A stretch of DNA of 41,855 nt, taken from Quinella sp. 1Q7. GTDB lineage: Bacteria > Bacillota > Negativicutes > Selenomonadales > Selenomonadaceae. Each line of letters begins with the position of its first letter. The first letter of the stretch is position 1. The notes beneath the pieces were generated by a model. The model did not search any database, was not told the DNA's origin, and saw nothing but the letters and a program-made list of their open reading frames with translations. The stretch covers positions 1 to 41,855 of the forward strand of contig JADEZP010000007.1 of assembly GCA_015206805.1 (NCBI GenBank). The letters run 5' to 3'. The position numbers and the translations under genes were made by a program. Shown here piece after piece: positions 31,403-39,280 of this stretch.

Positions 31403-32242
31403 ATGATAACACTTGAAAGCAACGGCGACTTTGTCACGAACGGCGACGCGCTGATTCACCCCGGCGCAGTCATCTCAAGCAGCGCACGCATCGGCAAAAA
31501 CGTCACAATCGGTCCATACAGCGTAATCGGCGACGAAGTTGAAATCGGAGACGACTCAATCATCGGACCGCACGTTGTCATTGACCGCTGGACGACACTC
31601 GGTAAAGGTTGCAGAATTTTTCAGTTCGCGTCGGTCGGTGCCGAGCCGCAAGATTTGAAGTTCAAGGGCGAGCAAAGTTGCACGGTAATCGGCGACCGCA
31701 CGACAATCCGCGAAGGCGCAACAATTCACCGCGCCACGGGCGAAGGCAACGAAACGCGTATCGGCAGCGACTGTTTGCTTATGGCTTACGTTCACATTGC
31801 GCACAACTGCACGCTCGGCAACCGCGTCATCATGTCGAATTTGGCAAGCTGTTCGGGACACGCCACGGTTGAAGATCGCGTCGTTATCGGCGGAATGGCG
31901 GGCGTTCACCAGTTCGTTAAAATCGGGCGCAACGCAATGGTCGGCGGCATGAGCAAACTTGTGCAAGACGTCGTGCCCTATACGCTCGTCGACGGTCACC
32001 CCGCCAAGGTCGTCGGCTTGAACAACGTCGGCTTATCGCGCGCGGGCATTCCGCTTGAAAGTCGCCGCCTGATTAAAAAAGCCTACAAAATTCTGTATCG
32101 GTCGGGCTTGAGTTTGCCGGAAGCAATCGCCGTGATTGAGCAGGAGGTTGACTCGTGCGAAGAGGTCGAACACTTCCTGCGATTTTTGCGCAATGCCGAA
32201 CGTGGCATTTGCCGCGAACGCCGCGACTTCGACGACAAATAA
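31403..32242 (+). CDS. lpxA: UDP-N-acetylglucosamine acyltransferase
   Basis: LpxA adds the first 3-hydroxyacyl chain to UDP-GlcNAc in lipid A synthesis. The 279-residue protein has many left-handed beta-helix hexapeptides (IGKNVTIGPYSVIGDEVEIG and similar), then MAYVHIAHNCTLGNRVIMSN, where one of the histidines is the catalytic base. It also has GGMAGVHQFVKIGRNAMVGG. The helical C-terminus starts near residue 215. The ATG at 31403 is better placed after GGGAG than the ATG at 31397. The last codons are duplicated 99 bases downstream. Confidence 0.96.
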   Translation: MITLESNGDFVTNGDALIHPGAVISSSARIGKNVTIGPYSVIGDEVEIGDDSIIGPHVVIDRWTTLGKGCRIFQFASVGAEPQDLKFKGEQSCTVIGDRTTIREGATIHRATGEGNETRIGSDCLLMAYVHIAHNCTLGNRVIMSNLASCSGHATVEDRVVIGGMAGVHQFVKIGRNAMVGGMSKLVQDVVPYTLVDGHPAKVVGLNNVGLSRAGIPLESRRLIKKAYKILYRSGLSLPEAIAVIEQEVDSCEEVEHFLRFLRNAERGICRERRDFDDK

Positions 32243-32344
32243 TTTTGTTCGGCTGACGAAGTTGCGGCAGTTGCGGACGCTTGCAAAGCAAATCAGCAAA
32301 ATCAACGTCAACATTGCCGCCGCGACTTCGACGACAAATAATTT
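32219..32344 (+). repeat. 27-bp direct repeat, period 99, copying the lpxA 3' end
   Basis: CGCCGCGACTTCGACGACAA and the following AATAATTT occur at 32219-32245 (end of lpxA) and again at 32318-32344, directly before the ribosome binding site of the next gene. The 72 bases between show no gene. Confidence 0.85.
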
Positions 32345-32356
32345 GGAGGCGACATC

Positions 32357-32710
32357 ATGAACGAGCGTGAAATTAACGAGCTTGCCGCGTGGACTGCCAA
32401 AGAAATTCGCAACGCCGTCACGGAGGAAGGTCGCGCCTTCGACGCCGCCGGCGAAGACATCGTCCGCGAATTTGTTCGCACCTGTTTGATTAATTGGCAA
32501 CGCAACGGAACTGCCACGCTTGAGGCTTGTTCGCAACTGGTCACGGAAATTTTTCAACGCCGCAAGCATGAAACTCAAACGGAGCTTGAAGTCTTCAACG
32601 CAATGATGATTTTCGGCGCAAAGTTCCCTTCATTCGCACGCAACAATCAGCGTCAACGCGACGCGGAAGCAGCTCAAATTGCCGCGACGTTGCCCGCCGT
32701 TAAAGTTTGA
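32357..32710 (+). CDS. Small helical protein inside the lipid A operon, unknown
   Basis: The start ATG at 32357 follows TTGGAGG. The 117-residue product is soluble, helical and charged, with motifs REINELAAWTAKEIRNAVTE and TATLEACSQLVTEIFQRRKH. I recognise no domain. It sits between lpxA and lpxI and is transcribed with them, so a role in envelope synthesis or its control is suggested only by position. Confidence 0.65.
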   Translation: MNEREINELAAWTAKEIRNAVTEEGRAFDAAGEDIVREFVRTCLINWQRNGTATLEACSQLVTEIFQRRKHETQTELEVFNAMMIFGAKFPSFARNNQRQRDAEAAQIAATLPAVKV

Positions 32711-32750
32711 TTTAAGTTTGATTCGACGTAAAATTTTGGAGGTCGATTTA

Positions 32751-33554
32751 ATGGAAAAGCTCGGAATTTTGGCGGGAACAGGTAAGTTGCCCGTCGAATG
32801 CGCGCGCGCCGCTCAACAGCTCGGTTACGAAGTTTACGCGGTCGGACTGCTTGCCGACAGCGACCCGCAAATCGCGCAATTCGCCAAGGATTATCAATTC
32901 ATCAGCGTCGCGCAACTTGAATCGATTATGAATTATCTTAAGCACAACCAAATTCAGCGCGTCACGCTAATCGGCAAGGTCACGAAAGAATTGCTCTTCA
33001 ACGGCGCAGTTCAGCCCGACGCACTTATGGTTCAACTTATCATGAGTTTGCCAGACCGCAAAGACGATACGATTATGATGGCGTTTGTTCGATTTTTGGC
33101 GAAGGCGGGCATTCAAACGTTCGACCAAACCGCGCTGATTCGCAAGCTCATGCCGCGCAGGGGGACAATCACTCAACGCGAGCCGACGGACATTGAGCGG
33201 CAGGATATGGAATTCGGCTTCCGCATTGCCAAAGAACTCGGACGCCTTGATATCGGGCAGACAGTCGTCGTGAAAAATCGCGCGGTCATGGCACTTGAGG
33301 CGATTGAGGGCACGGACGCTTGCATTGAACGCGGCGGAATTTTGGCGCACGGCGGCGCAGTCGTCGCAAAAGTTTCCAAGCCGCAACAGGACAATCGCTT
33401 TGACGTGCCGACGGTCGGTTATCGCACGATTGAGCAAATGGCGCGCGTCGGTGCAACGGCACTTGCCATTGAGGCGGGCAAAACTCTCCTTGTCGAGCGC
33501 AAACAAATGGTCGCCTTCGCGGACGCAAACGGAATATCAATCGTCGCAATGTGA
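32751..33554 (+). CDS. lpxI: UDP-2,3-diacylglucosamine diphosphatase, LpxI type
   Basis: LpxI hydrolyses UDP-2,3-diacylglucosamine to lipid X, replacing LpxH in many lineages. The 267-residue protein has the DUF1009 pattern: GILAGTGKLPVECARAAQQL at the N-terminus, TLIGKVTKELLF near residue 75, LPDRKDDTIMMAFV near 105, and C-terminal FDVPTVGYRTIEQM with AGKTLLVERKQMVAFAD. The start ATG at 32751 follows GGAGG. LpxI in place of LpxH fits a Negativicutes origin. Confidence 0.95.
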   Translation: MEKLGILAGTGKLPVECARAAQQLGYEVYAVGLLADSDPQIAQFAKDYQFISVAQLESIMNYLKHNQIQRVTLIGKVTKELLFNGAVQPDALMVQLIMSLPDRKDDTIMMAFVRFLAKAGIQTFDQTALIRKLMPRRGTITQREPTDIERQDMEFGFRIAKELGRLDIGQTVVVKNRAVMALEAIEGTDACIERGGILAHGGAVVAKVSKPQQDNRFDVPTVGYRTIEQMARVGATALAIEAGKTLLVERKQMVAFADANGISIVAM

Positions 33555-33592
33555 GCGCACCTTTGGGCGAATGCGAATCGGTGAGCATGAGG

Positions 33593-33618
33593 TTTTCTTT
33601 TGGGCACGCAAAAGAAAA
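33593..33618 (+). repeat. Conserved-looking palindrome TTTTCTTTTG / CAAAAGAAAA
   Basis: A perfect 10-bp inverted repeat with a 6-base loop lies between lpxI and the PBP2 gene. Palindromes of this form occur between genes in many bacteria. Here it is not followed by a T-run, so it is probably a repeat or an RNA-processing element, not a terminator. Confidence 0.55.
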
Positions 33619-33652
33619 GTAGTTCACATACACGCTTCGGGAGGACTGTAAC

Positions 33653-35470
33653 TTGATTGACAACTCGAATAACGGCGAAGAATATATCGGGCGACTCAAA
33701 CCGCTTGCCGCCGCAGTGGTATTCGTCATTGCGATTTTGATTGCGCGAGTCGGTTATCTGCAACTTTACGACGGCGAATATTACGCGAATCTTGCCGACG
33801 GCAACCGCATACGAATTATCCCGACAATGGCTCCGCGCGGCACGTTCTACGACAGGAACGGTCAACTGCTCGTGTCGAATCGTCCCGGCTTCAGCGTAAG
33901 TTTACTGCCGCTTACCGCGCCGATTAAGCCCGAAGTCGTCGAGCGCATTTCAAAATTGCTCAACGTGCCGATTGAAGAAATTCAGCAGAAAATTTCCGTG
34001 CACTCCGGCTTCGACCCGATACGCATTCGCCCAGACGTCACGCAAGATATCGTCACAATCATCGAGGAGCAAAAAGATCTTTACCCCGGCGTCGTAATCG
34101 AGGTGCAGCCGATACGAAACTACGCGCTCAAGCAGGAAGGTGCTCATACGTTCGGCTACGTCAGCGAAATTTCCGACGCCGAGCTTGAGACTAAAAAATC
34201 CGAGGGCTACAAGTCGGGCGACATCGTCGGCAAATTCGGCTTGGAGCGCGTCTACGACAAGATGATTCGCGGCGAAAACGGCGGCGAGCAAGTTGAAGTC
34301 GACGTTGCGGGCAAGCCCGTGCAAATTTTGGGACGCAAGGAGCCTAAGCCCGGCTACGACTTGATTTTGACGATTGACCGCGATTTGCAGGTTGCCGCTG
34401 AACAAGCCGTCGACAACATGTTGAGTTCGCTGGGCTGTCACGCGGCGGCGGCAGTCGTCCTCAATCCGCAGACGGGCGAAGTCCTTGCGCTGGTAAGTCG
34501 TCCCGCCTTCGACCCGAATCTTTTCGCGCACGGCATATCGACCAAAGATTGGAACGCCATAAACAACAACCCGTATCACCCCATGGACAACAAAGCCATT
34601 ACGGGCGAATATCCGCCCGGTTCGACGTTCAAGATTGTTACGGGCACGGCGGCACTTGCGGCGGGCAGAGTGGCTCCCGACGAATTGATTTTCGACGGCG
34701 GAACTCACTGGCTCGTGCCAAAAGGCAATGCGGGCGGCGAAGCTCTCGGTTGGCTGGATTTTCACGCCGCGCTGTCGCATTCCGATAACGTCTACTTTTA
34801 CGAAATGGGCAACCGATTGGGCGTCGACCTGCTGGAAAGTTATGCGCGTATGTTCGGGCTCGGAAGTGTCACGGGAATTGATTTGCCCTACGAATCGCCC
34901 GGACTTGTCGACTGGAAGGAATACAAGTGGGACGTTTATCACGACGAATTTTATTTGTCGGAAGTCATGGACGCGGCAATCGGTCAAGGTTTCAATCTGG
35001 TGACGCCCCTGCAAGCGGCAATGGTCATGGGCGAAGTCGCGGCTAACGGCAAACGTTTCAAGCCGCATCTTGTCCGCCAAATCGTCACGCAAGACAAAGA
35101 GGTCGTCCAAGATTTTCAGCCCGAATTGCTTAGCGAACTGCAGGTTGAGCCGTGGGTGATTGAGCTCGTTCAATCGGGCTTGCATGACGTCACGGTCAAC
35201 GGCACGGCGGCGCGAAACTTTATCGGCTTTCCATACGACATTGCGGGCAAGACGGGTACCGCCGAAAATTCGCAGGGCATCGATCACGGCTGGTTCGTCG
35301 GTTACGGTCCGTTCAACAACCCGACAATCAGCGTCGCGGTTATCGTCGAGCAAGGCGGCTTCGGCGCAAGTTCCGCTGTCCCGATTGGTCGACAGATTAT
35401 GGAGGCGGCGTTCAATCTGCAAGTTCAACGCGGCGAAATTCCTCCGCCCGCCAATACCGCCGCTCAATAA
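33653..35470 (+). CDS. mrdA: Penicillin-binding protein 2 (class B transpeptidase)
   Basis: PBP2 cross-links peptidoglycan during cell elongation. The 605-residue protein has an N-terminal membrane helix (PLAAAVVFVIAILIARVGYL). A pedestal domain with MAPRGTFYDRNGQLLVSN follows, then the transpeptidase: active Ser in YPPGSTFKIVTG near residue 324, the SxN motif in SHSDNVYFYE near 376, and KTGTAEN near 533. The start is TTG at 33653 after GGGAGGA. Ending the lipid A operon with an elongation PBP links outer-membrane and wall growth. Confidence 0.94.
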   Translation: MIDNSNNGEEYIGRLKPLAAAVVFVIAILIARVGYLQLYDGEYYANLADGNRIRIIPTMAPRGTFYDRNGQLLVSNRPGFSVSLLPLTAPIKPEVVERISKLLNVPIEEIQQKISVHSGFDPIRIRPDVTQDIVTIIEEQKDLYPGVVIEVQPIRNYALKQEGAHTFGYVSEISDAELETKKSEGYKSGDIVGKFGLERVYDKMIRGENGGEQVEVDVAGKPVQILGRKEPKPGYDLILTIDRDLQVAAEQAVDNMLSSLGCHAAAAVVLNPQTGEVLALVSRPAFDPNLFAHGISTKDWNAINNNPYHPMDNKAITGEYPPGSTFKIVTGTAALAAGRVAPDELIFDGGTHWLVPKGNAGGEALGWLDFHAALSHSDNVYFYEMGNRLGVDLLESYARMFGLGSVTGIDLPYESPGLVDWKEYKWDVYHDEFYLSEVMDAAIGQGFNLVTPLQAAMVMGEVAANGKRFKPHLVRQIVTQDKEVVQDFQPELLSELQVEPWVIELVQSGLHDVTVNGTAARNFIGFPYDIAGKTGTAENSQGIDHGWFVGYGPFNNPTISVAVIVEQGGFGASSAVPIGRQIMEAAFNLQVQRGEIPPPANTAAQ

Positions 35471-35491
35471 TTTTACATCTGCGCACAAAAA

Positions 35492-35519
35492 AACCGCCCG
35501 TCGATTTTGACAGGCGGTT
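35492..35519. terminator. Bidirectional terminator between mrdA and carbonic anhydrase
   Basis: The stem AACCGCC / GGCGGTT has flanking A-run and T-run, so it works for both converging genes. Confidence 0.88.
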
Positions 35520-35540
35520 AAATTTTTTTATCGTTCGTGA

Positions 35541-36110
35541 TTAATCTTGCTTGTCGAGCAGTTCGAGTTTGCCGCTTCTGGGGTGGAACATCAGCCCGTG
35601 AATTTTTACGTCCTTCGGGATGAGCGGATTGGCGCGCAGTTGCTTGACGACCTTGACGACGTTTTCTTCAGGCTTCTGGAAACTGTCGGTCCATTCGACA
35701 AGCTCCTTTTCGACCATCTTAATCGCGTCGGCGGAAATGCCGCGACTAAGCATGCCGTTCGTCAGGCTCTGGCTGGTAGTTTTCGCCATGCCGCATTCGT
35801 GGTGACCGATAATCGCGACTTCCTGCACGCCGAGTTCGTAAATGCAAACGAGCAGACTGCGCACCGTGGTATCGAAGACGCCGTTCAAGCAGTTGCCGAC
35901 GGTCTTGATGATTTTTGCGTCGCCGCGTTTGATGCCGAGTGCGGGCTCAAGGAAATTGACGAGGCGCGTGTCCATGCAGGTGACGATTGCCAAATGTTTT
36001 TTGGGCAATTTGCTGTCGTGATGATCTTCGTGTTCGTAGGCTTTGTACTCTTCCGGCAGATTCGCGCAGAAGTTTTCGTTGGTCTTAAGAATTTCGTCAA
36101 TGACTGACAT
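35541..36110 (-). CDS. Beta-class carbonic anhydrase
   Basis: The enzyme interconverts CO2 and bicarbonate in the cytoplasm. The 189-residue protein has the zinc ligands Cys45, His103 and Cys106 (in CMDTR and GHHECGM) and the Asp47-Arg49 dyad. These are as expected for beta carbonic anhydrases. The start ATG at 36110 follows GGGAGGG. It would supply bicarbonate, which the TsaC enzyme and carboxylases use. It is probably a single-gene unit. Confidence 0.94.
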   Translation of the reverse strand: MSVIDEILKTNENFCANLPEEYKAYEHEDHHDSKLPKKHLAIVTCMDTRLVNFLEPALGIKRGDAKIIKTVGNCLNGVFDTTVRSLLVCIYELGVQEVAIIGHHECGMAKTTSQSLTNGMLSRGISADAIKMVEKELVEWTDSFQKPEENVVKVVKQLRANPLIPKDVKIHGLMFHPRSGKLELLDKQD

Positions 36111-36185
36111 TTAGAAGTTCCCTCCCGAAAAAATTTTAACGACGTGATTTTAAACTTACCGCCGCTGAAAGTCAACGTCGCCGCT

Positions 36186-36398
36186 TCAAATAACGAACAG
36201 CGCGTCAAGTTCGGCGAGCTTATTCTCCAAGTTGAAGTCGACGTTTTCCGCGTAGTATTGGAAAATATCTTCGCTGGTTCTCGTTTCGACGTAAAGATAA
36301 GTGTCGTCGTCCTCGTCGACGGCAAACCCGTAGCTGACAATTTCGTCGGCGTTGATGCGGTCGTCGCCAATCTTTATGAAACGCGGTAAATCCTTCAT
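36186..36398 (-). CDS. Small acidic protein, unknown
   Basis: The start ATG at 36398 follows GAAAGGAG. The 70-residue product is very acidic (VDEDDDTYLYVETRTSEDIF) and begins KDLPRFIKIGDDRINADEIV, a beta-strand-rich pattern. No family is recognised. A promoter TTGACG-17-TACAAT lies upstream, with its -35 box inside the first unit of the 66-bp repeat. Confidence 0.6.
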   Translation of the reverse strand: MKDLPRFIKIGDDRINADEIVSYGFAVDEDDDTYLYVETRTSEDIFQYYAENVDFNLENKLAELDALFVI

Positions 36399-36445
36399 GC
36401 TCAATCGCTCCTTTCGTTGCGGGGAATTGTATAATCTTTGTGCGC

Positions 36446-36660
36446 CGCCGTCAATAAAAAAACCCCCTGCACGTCGCGGAGGATTAAGCGGCTCGTGAAT
36501 TGCTCAATGTCAACGCGCCGTCAATAAAATTCCCGCACGTCGCGGAGGATTAAGCGGCTCGTGAATCGTTCAATGACAACGCGCCGTCAATAAAATTCCC
36601 GCACGTCGCAGAGGATTAAGCGGCTCGTGAATCGTTCAATGACAACGCGCCGTCAATAAA
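36446..36660. repeat. Three-plus tandem copies of a 66-bp noncoding repeat
   Basis: The unit begins CGCCGTCAATAAAA and contains GGAGGATTAAGCGGCTCGTG. Copies start at 36446, 36516, 36582 and 36648 (partial), with a first period of 70 and then exactly 66. All six frames are interrupted, so it is not coding. The GTCAA part gives TTGACG on the minus strand, so each copy carries a potential -35 box. The rest of 36399-36702 holds only the promoter and a terminator. Confidence 0.9.
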
Positions 36661-36664
36661 AAAA

Positions 36665-36685
36665 TCCCCGACGCGTTGTCGGGGA
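36665..36685 (-). terminator. Terminator of the LPP20-like gene
   Basis: The stem TCCCCGAC / GTCGGGGA is followed on the minus strand by a run of seven T residues. Confidence 0.85.
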
Positions 36686-36702
36686 CAGCTTGCAAAATTT
36701 TT

Positions 36703-37551
36703 TCAATAGAGGAACACGACCGCGATATTGTCGAGGAAATGAGTTCTGTCGTTTTCGTAAAGCACCATGTCGGCATCTTCCATGCTCAAAACGGGCGTGG
36801 CGTTGAGGTCGTCGAGCCACATTGCGCGGACAATCAGCGGGTTGGAACCTGCGCGGCTTGCACCGTTCATGTCGTAGGCATAAGACGCCATGCCTTCGCG
36901 AATGATTCTGTCGTAGTCAAGATTTTTGTGCCCGTAAATTTTTTGACCGTGAGCATTTTTGATGACGGGGCTCATGACGGGATTGAGTTCGCCCAAGCCG
37001 CGACAGTCGACGACAAGTCCCGTGTAGTTGCCGCTACCGGAATACGTCGGCCGGTAATCGGGGATTGGCGGCACGTAATCTGTCGGCGGGCGATAATCGG
37101 GCGCGGGCGTCGGGAACGGCTCAATCGTCGTCGGGCGTTCAATGACTGTTTCAGCCAGTGAGTTTGTCCCGCCGAACATCGGCAGTTCCATCGTGACGGA
37201 ATAACCGCCGCCGTTGAGTTCGCCTTCCGAGACAATTTGCGCACCTTTGATAATCGCGCTGACCTTCGTGCGCACGGTGTCGGATTCGAGCATCATTTTT
37301 TCGACGGTCGTTTCAGCGTCGACCTGCACGCCGTTGATGACCTCCGCAAGTTGACGGTAAGCGTCGCTGATTGCCGCGCGACGTGCCATCATTGACGCGT
37401 GAGCAGGGCTTATCGCATTCGGCGGCGCGACGCCCATTCCCGTCACTTGAATCACGTTGGTATTCCAATTCGGCGCGGCGTCCACAGTCGAGCTCAACGA
37501 CAGCACGATTGCCGCCAACAATACGCCGAAAATTTTTAACTTCCGCCACAT
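36703..37551 (-). CDS. Exported LPP20-like protein
   Basis: The start is the ATG at 37551, eight bases after GGGAGG. The 282-residue product begins with a Sec signal peptide (KLKIFGVLLAAIVLSLSS, cleavage near VDA-AP). Residues 35-130 have the LPP20/FlgT-N-like pattern (VTGMGVAPPNAISPAHASMM, then ARRAAISDAYRQLAEVINGV). A proline/tyrosine-rich linker (PAPDYRPPTDYVPPIPDYRP) precedes a C-terminal domain with GLVVDCRGLGELNPVMSP. There is no lipobox cysteine, so it is probably periplasmic, not a lipoprotein. Function unknown; envelope-associated by context. Confidence 0.75.
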   Translation of the reverse strand: MWRKLKIFGVLLAAIVLSLSSTVDAAPNWNTNVIQVTGMGVAPPNAISPAHASMMARRAAISDAYRQLAEVINGVQVDAETTVEKMMLESDTVRTKVSAIIKGAQIVSEGELNGGGYSVTMELPMFGGTNSLAETVIERPTTIEPFPTPAPDYRPPTDYVPPIPDYRPTYSGSGNYTGLVVDCRGLGELNPVMSPVIKNAHGQKIYGHKNLDYDRIIREGMASYAYDMNGASRAGSNPLIVRAMWLDDLNATPVLSMEDADMVLYENDRTHFLDNIAVVFLY

Positions 37552-37659
37552 GGTCAAGACCTCCCAAATTTTTTGTCAAGCGCAGTTTACGTTGGCACGA
37601 TTAGAATCCGCTTTGAGCCGCCGAAAAATTTTGTTAGGCGCGGGCGGCAAAGTTCCTGC

Positions 37660-37688
37660 TTGAAAATTTTCGCGGCGTCGATTATAAT
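37660..37688 (+). promoter_or_regulatory. Strong promoter converging on the 25-residue peptide gene
   Basis: TTGAAA at 37660-37665 and TATAAT at 37683-37688 are exactly 17 bases apart, giving a predicted start near 37695. No protein gene lies ahead on the plus strand, so it points into the 3' side of the minus-strand peptide gene. Confidence 0.6.
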
Positions 37689-37694
37689 TTTCGC

Positions 37695-37812
37695 GAATTA
37701 AGAACGCCCCGACGAGTGTCGAGGCGCGGGCGGGTTGATGTGGGTGCGTCGACCCTCTCCAAGATTGAACGGGTTGTAAGAGAATCGTACGCGATGGTTT
37801 GCTTTCAGGTGG
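37695..37812 (+). ncRNA. Putative antisense RNA to the 25-residue peptide mRNA
   Basis: The ncRNA is inferred from the promoter at 37660-37688. Its 3' end is uncertain. The hairpin at 37706-37725 is close to the start and stronger on the minus strand. The RNA would pair with the 3' UTR, and perhaps the coding region, of the peptide mRNA, as RatA does with txpA. Confidence 0.35.
37706..37725 (-). terminator. Hairpin terminator of the 25-residue peptide gene
   Basis: The stem GCCCCGAC / GTCGAGGC has a G-T wobble on the minus strand (a mismatch on the plus strand) and a 4-base loop. A short T-rich stretch follows on the minus strand. Confidence 0.5.
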
Positions 37813-37890
37813 TTACTTCAAGTAGGTAAGCAGTGACACAATCAACGAGCCGGCAGACAGCGCAAGGCTGAGCCATTCGTACTTCGTCAT
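37813..37890 (-). CDS. 25-residue membrane peptide, TxpA/holin-like type I toxin candidate
   Basis: A GGGGAGGTGA ribosome binding site precedes the ATG at 37890. The product MTKYEWLSLALSAGSLIVSL, plus LTYLK, has the (M)xxYExLxLxxxxxxLIVxLL pattern of putative holin-like toxins such as TxpA relatives. Its own promoter is strong (TTTACA-16-TATAAT at 37952-37979), with a long leader. The convergent promoter at 37660 completes a type I toxin-antitoxin layout. Host toxicity is inferred from this resemblance. Confidence 0.7.
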   Translation of the reverse strand: MTKYEWLSLALSAGSLIVSLLTYLK

Positions 37891-37951
37891 GAGCGTCACC
37901 TCCCCTCTTTGAGGAGAGAGCCGACCATCAAGCCGCTTGGCAACGATTATA

Positions 37952-37979
37952 GCATAAAGCTATTCGTTGTAAAGCGGCT
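37952..37979 (-). promoter_or_regulatory. Promoter of the 25-residue peptide gene
   Basis: On the minus strand TTTACA and TATAAT are separated by 16 bases, just after the murA stop. Transcription would start about 55 bases before the peptide's ATG. Confidence 0.65.
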
Positions 37980-37998
37980 GATTTTTTTGCGCAATGTG

Positions 37999-39264
37999 TC
38001 AGCAATCAACGCGTTTAATGTCCGCGCCGATACTTACGAGCTTTTGTACGAGGTTGTCGTAACCGCGGTCGATGTGGTGGATGTAGGCAACTTGAGTTTC
38101 GCCTTCCGCGACGAGTGCCGCCAAAACAATCGCCGCGCCCGCGCGTAAATCGGTCGCTTTGACTTGACAGCCCGTCAGCCGCGTTTGACCTTCGACGACG
38201 GAAGTGCGCCCGTCAATTTTGATTCGTGCACCCATGCGCCGCAACTCGTCAACGTGCATGAAGCGATTCTCGAAGACGGTTTCGGTGACGACGCTTGTAC
38301 CTTCGGCGACGGTGAGCATTGCCATAAACTGCGCCTGCATATCGGTCGGGAAGCCGGGGTAAGGCAACGTCTTAATGTCGACGGCACGCACTCGCCTGTC
38401 GCAGACAACGCGAATTCCGTCAACGTCCTCAATCACGGTGACGCCCGCCTCCTTGAGTTTGGCGATAACGGGCTTAAGGTGTTCGCTTATGGCGTTGGCA
38501 ATGTAAACGTCTCCGCGCGTCATTGCGGCGGCAATCATGTACGTGCCCGCCTCGATTCGGTCGGGAATGATTGTGTAGTCGCGGGCGATTAATTTTTTCG
38601 CGCCGTCGACTTTGATGACGTTGGTGCCCGCGCCGCGAATTTTCGCGCCCATAAGATTCAGGTAATTTGCAAGGTCGACAATTTCGGGCTCCTGCGCGGG
38701 ATTTTCAATGACGGTTTGACCTTCAGCCATTGACGCCGCCATCAAAATATTTTCGGTCGCGCCGACTGAAGGGAAGTCCAGATAAATTTGCGCGCCCTTG
38801 AGTCCGTCGGGAGTCGTCGCCTCAATGTAGCCGTGCCCGATTGAAATTTTCGCGCCGAGAGCCTCCAGACCTTTAAGGTGCAAATCAATCGGACGCGTGC
38901 CGATTGCGCAACCGCCGGGCAAAGAAATTTTCGCCCTGCCGAGCCGTGCAAGGAGCGGTCCCATAATCAGGAACGACGCGCGCATTCTGCGCACAAGGTC
39001 GTAAGGCGCGGTTATATTTTCAATCGTCGTGGCGTCGACGAACAATTTGTTATGTTCGGGTTCGTGGCGAACGGTGACGCCGAGCGAGCGGAGCAATTCG
39101 CTGATTGTGCGCACGTCGTCGAGGTTCGGCACTTCGTCAAGGCAAGTTTCCCTGTCTTGACCGAGGAGCGTCGCGGCGATGACGGGGAGGACGGCATTTT
39201 TCGCGCCGCTGATTTTTACGGTGCCGCACAAGCGGTTGCCGCCACGAATTATCAATCTCTCCAA
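37999..39264 (-). CDS. murA: UDP-N-acetylglucosamine 1-carboxyvinyltransferase
   Basis: MurA transfers enolpyruvate from PEP to UDP-GlcNAc, the first committed step of peptidoglycan precursor synthesis. The 421-residue protein has [18 protein letters not shown] near residue 17 and the catalytic Cys119 in [13 protein letters not shown] (the fosfomycin target). It also has [16 protein letters not shown] and [17 protein letters not shown]. The start is TTG at 39264 after GGAGG. It follows the S55 protease gene by 16 bases and is probably co-transcribed with it. Confidence 0.97.
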   Translation of the reverse strand: MERLIIRGGNRLCGTVKISGAKNAVLPVIAATLLGQDRETCLDEVPNLDDVRTISELLRSLGVTVRHEPEHNKLFVDATTIENITAPYDLVRRMRASFLIMGPLLARLGRAKISLPGGCAIGTRPIDLHLKGLEALGAKISIGHGYIEATTPDGLKGAQIYLDFPSVGATENILMAASMAEGQTVIENPAQEPEIVDLANYLNLMGAKIRGAGTNVIKVDGAKKLIARDYTIIPDRIEAGTYMIAAAMTRGDVYIANAISEHLKPVIAKLKEAGVTVIEDVDGIRVVCDRRVRAVDIKTLPYPGFPTDMQAQFMAMLTVAEGTSVVTETVFENRFMHVDELRRMGARIKIDGRTSVVEGQTRLTGCQVKATDLRAGAAIVLAALVAEGETQVAYIHHIDRGYDNLVQKLVSIGADIKRVDC

Positions 39265-39280
39265 AATATCAATCCTCCGG

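Noticed and set aside
33950-35488. 512-codon minus-strand frame opposite mrdA
   Set aside because: No recognisable domain, and it lies antisense to a clear PBP2 with all transpeptidase motifs. It is a shadow.
36446-36660. CRISPR array
   Set aside because: The units are head-to-tail 66-bp copies that are nearly identical over the whole length. There are no variable spacers and no cas genes nearby.
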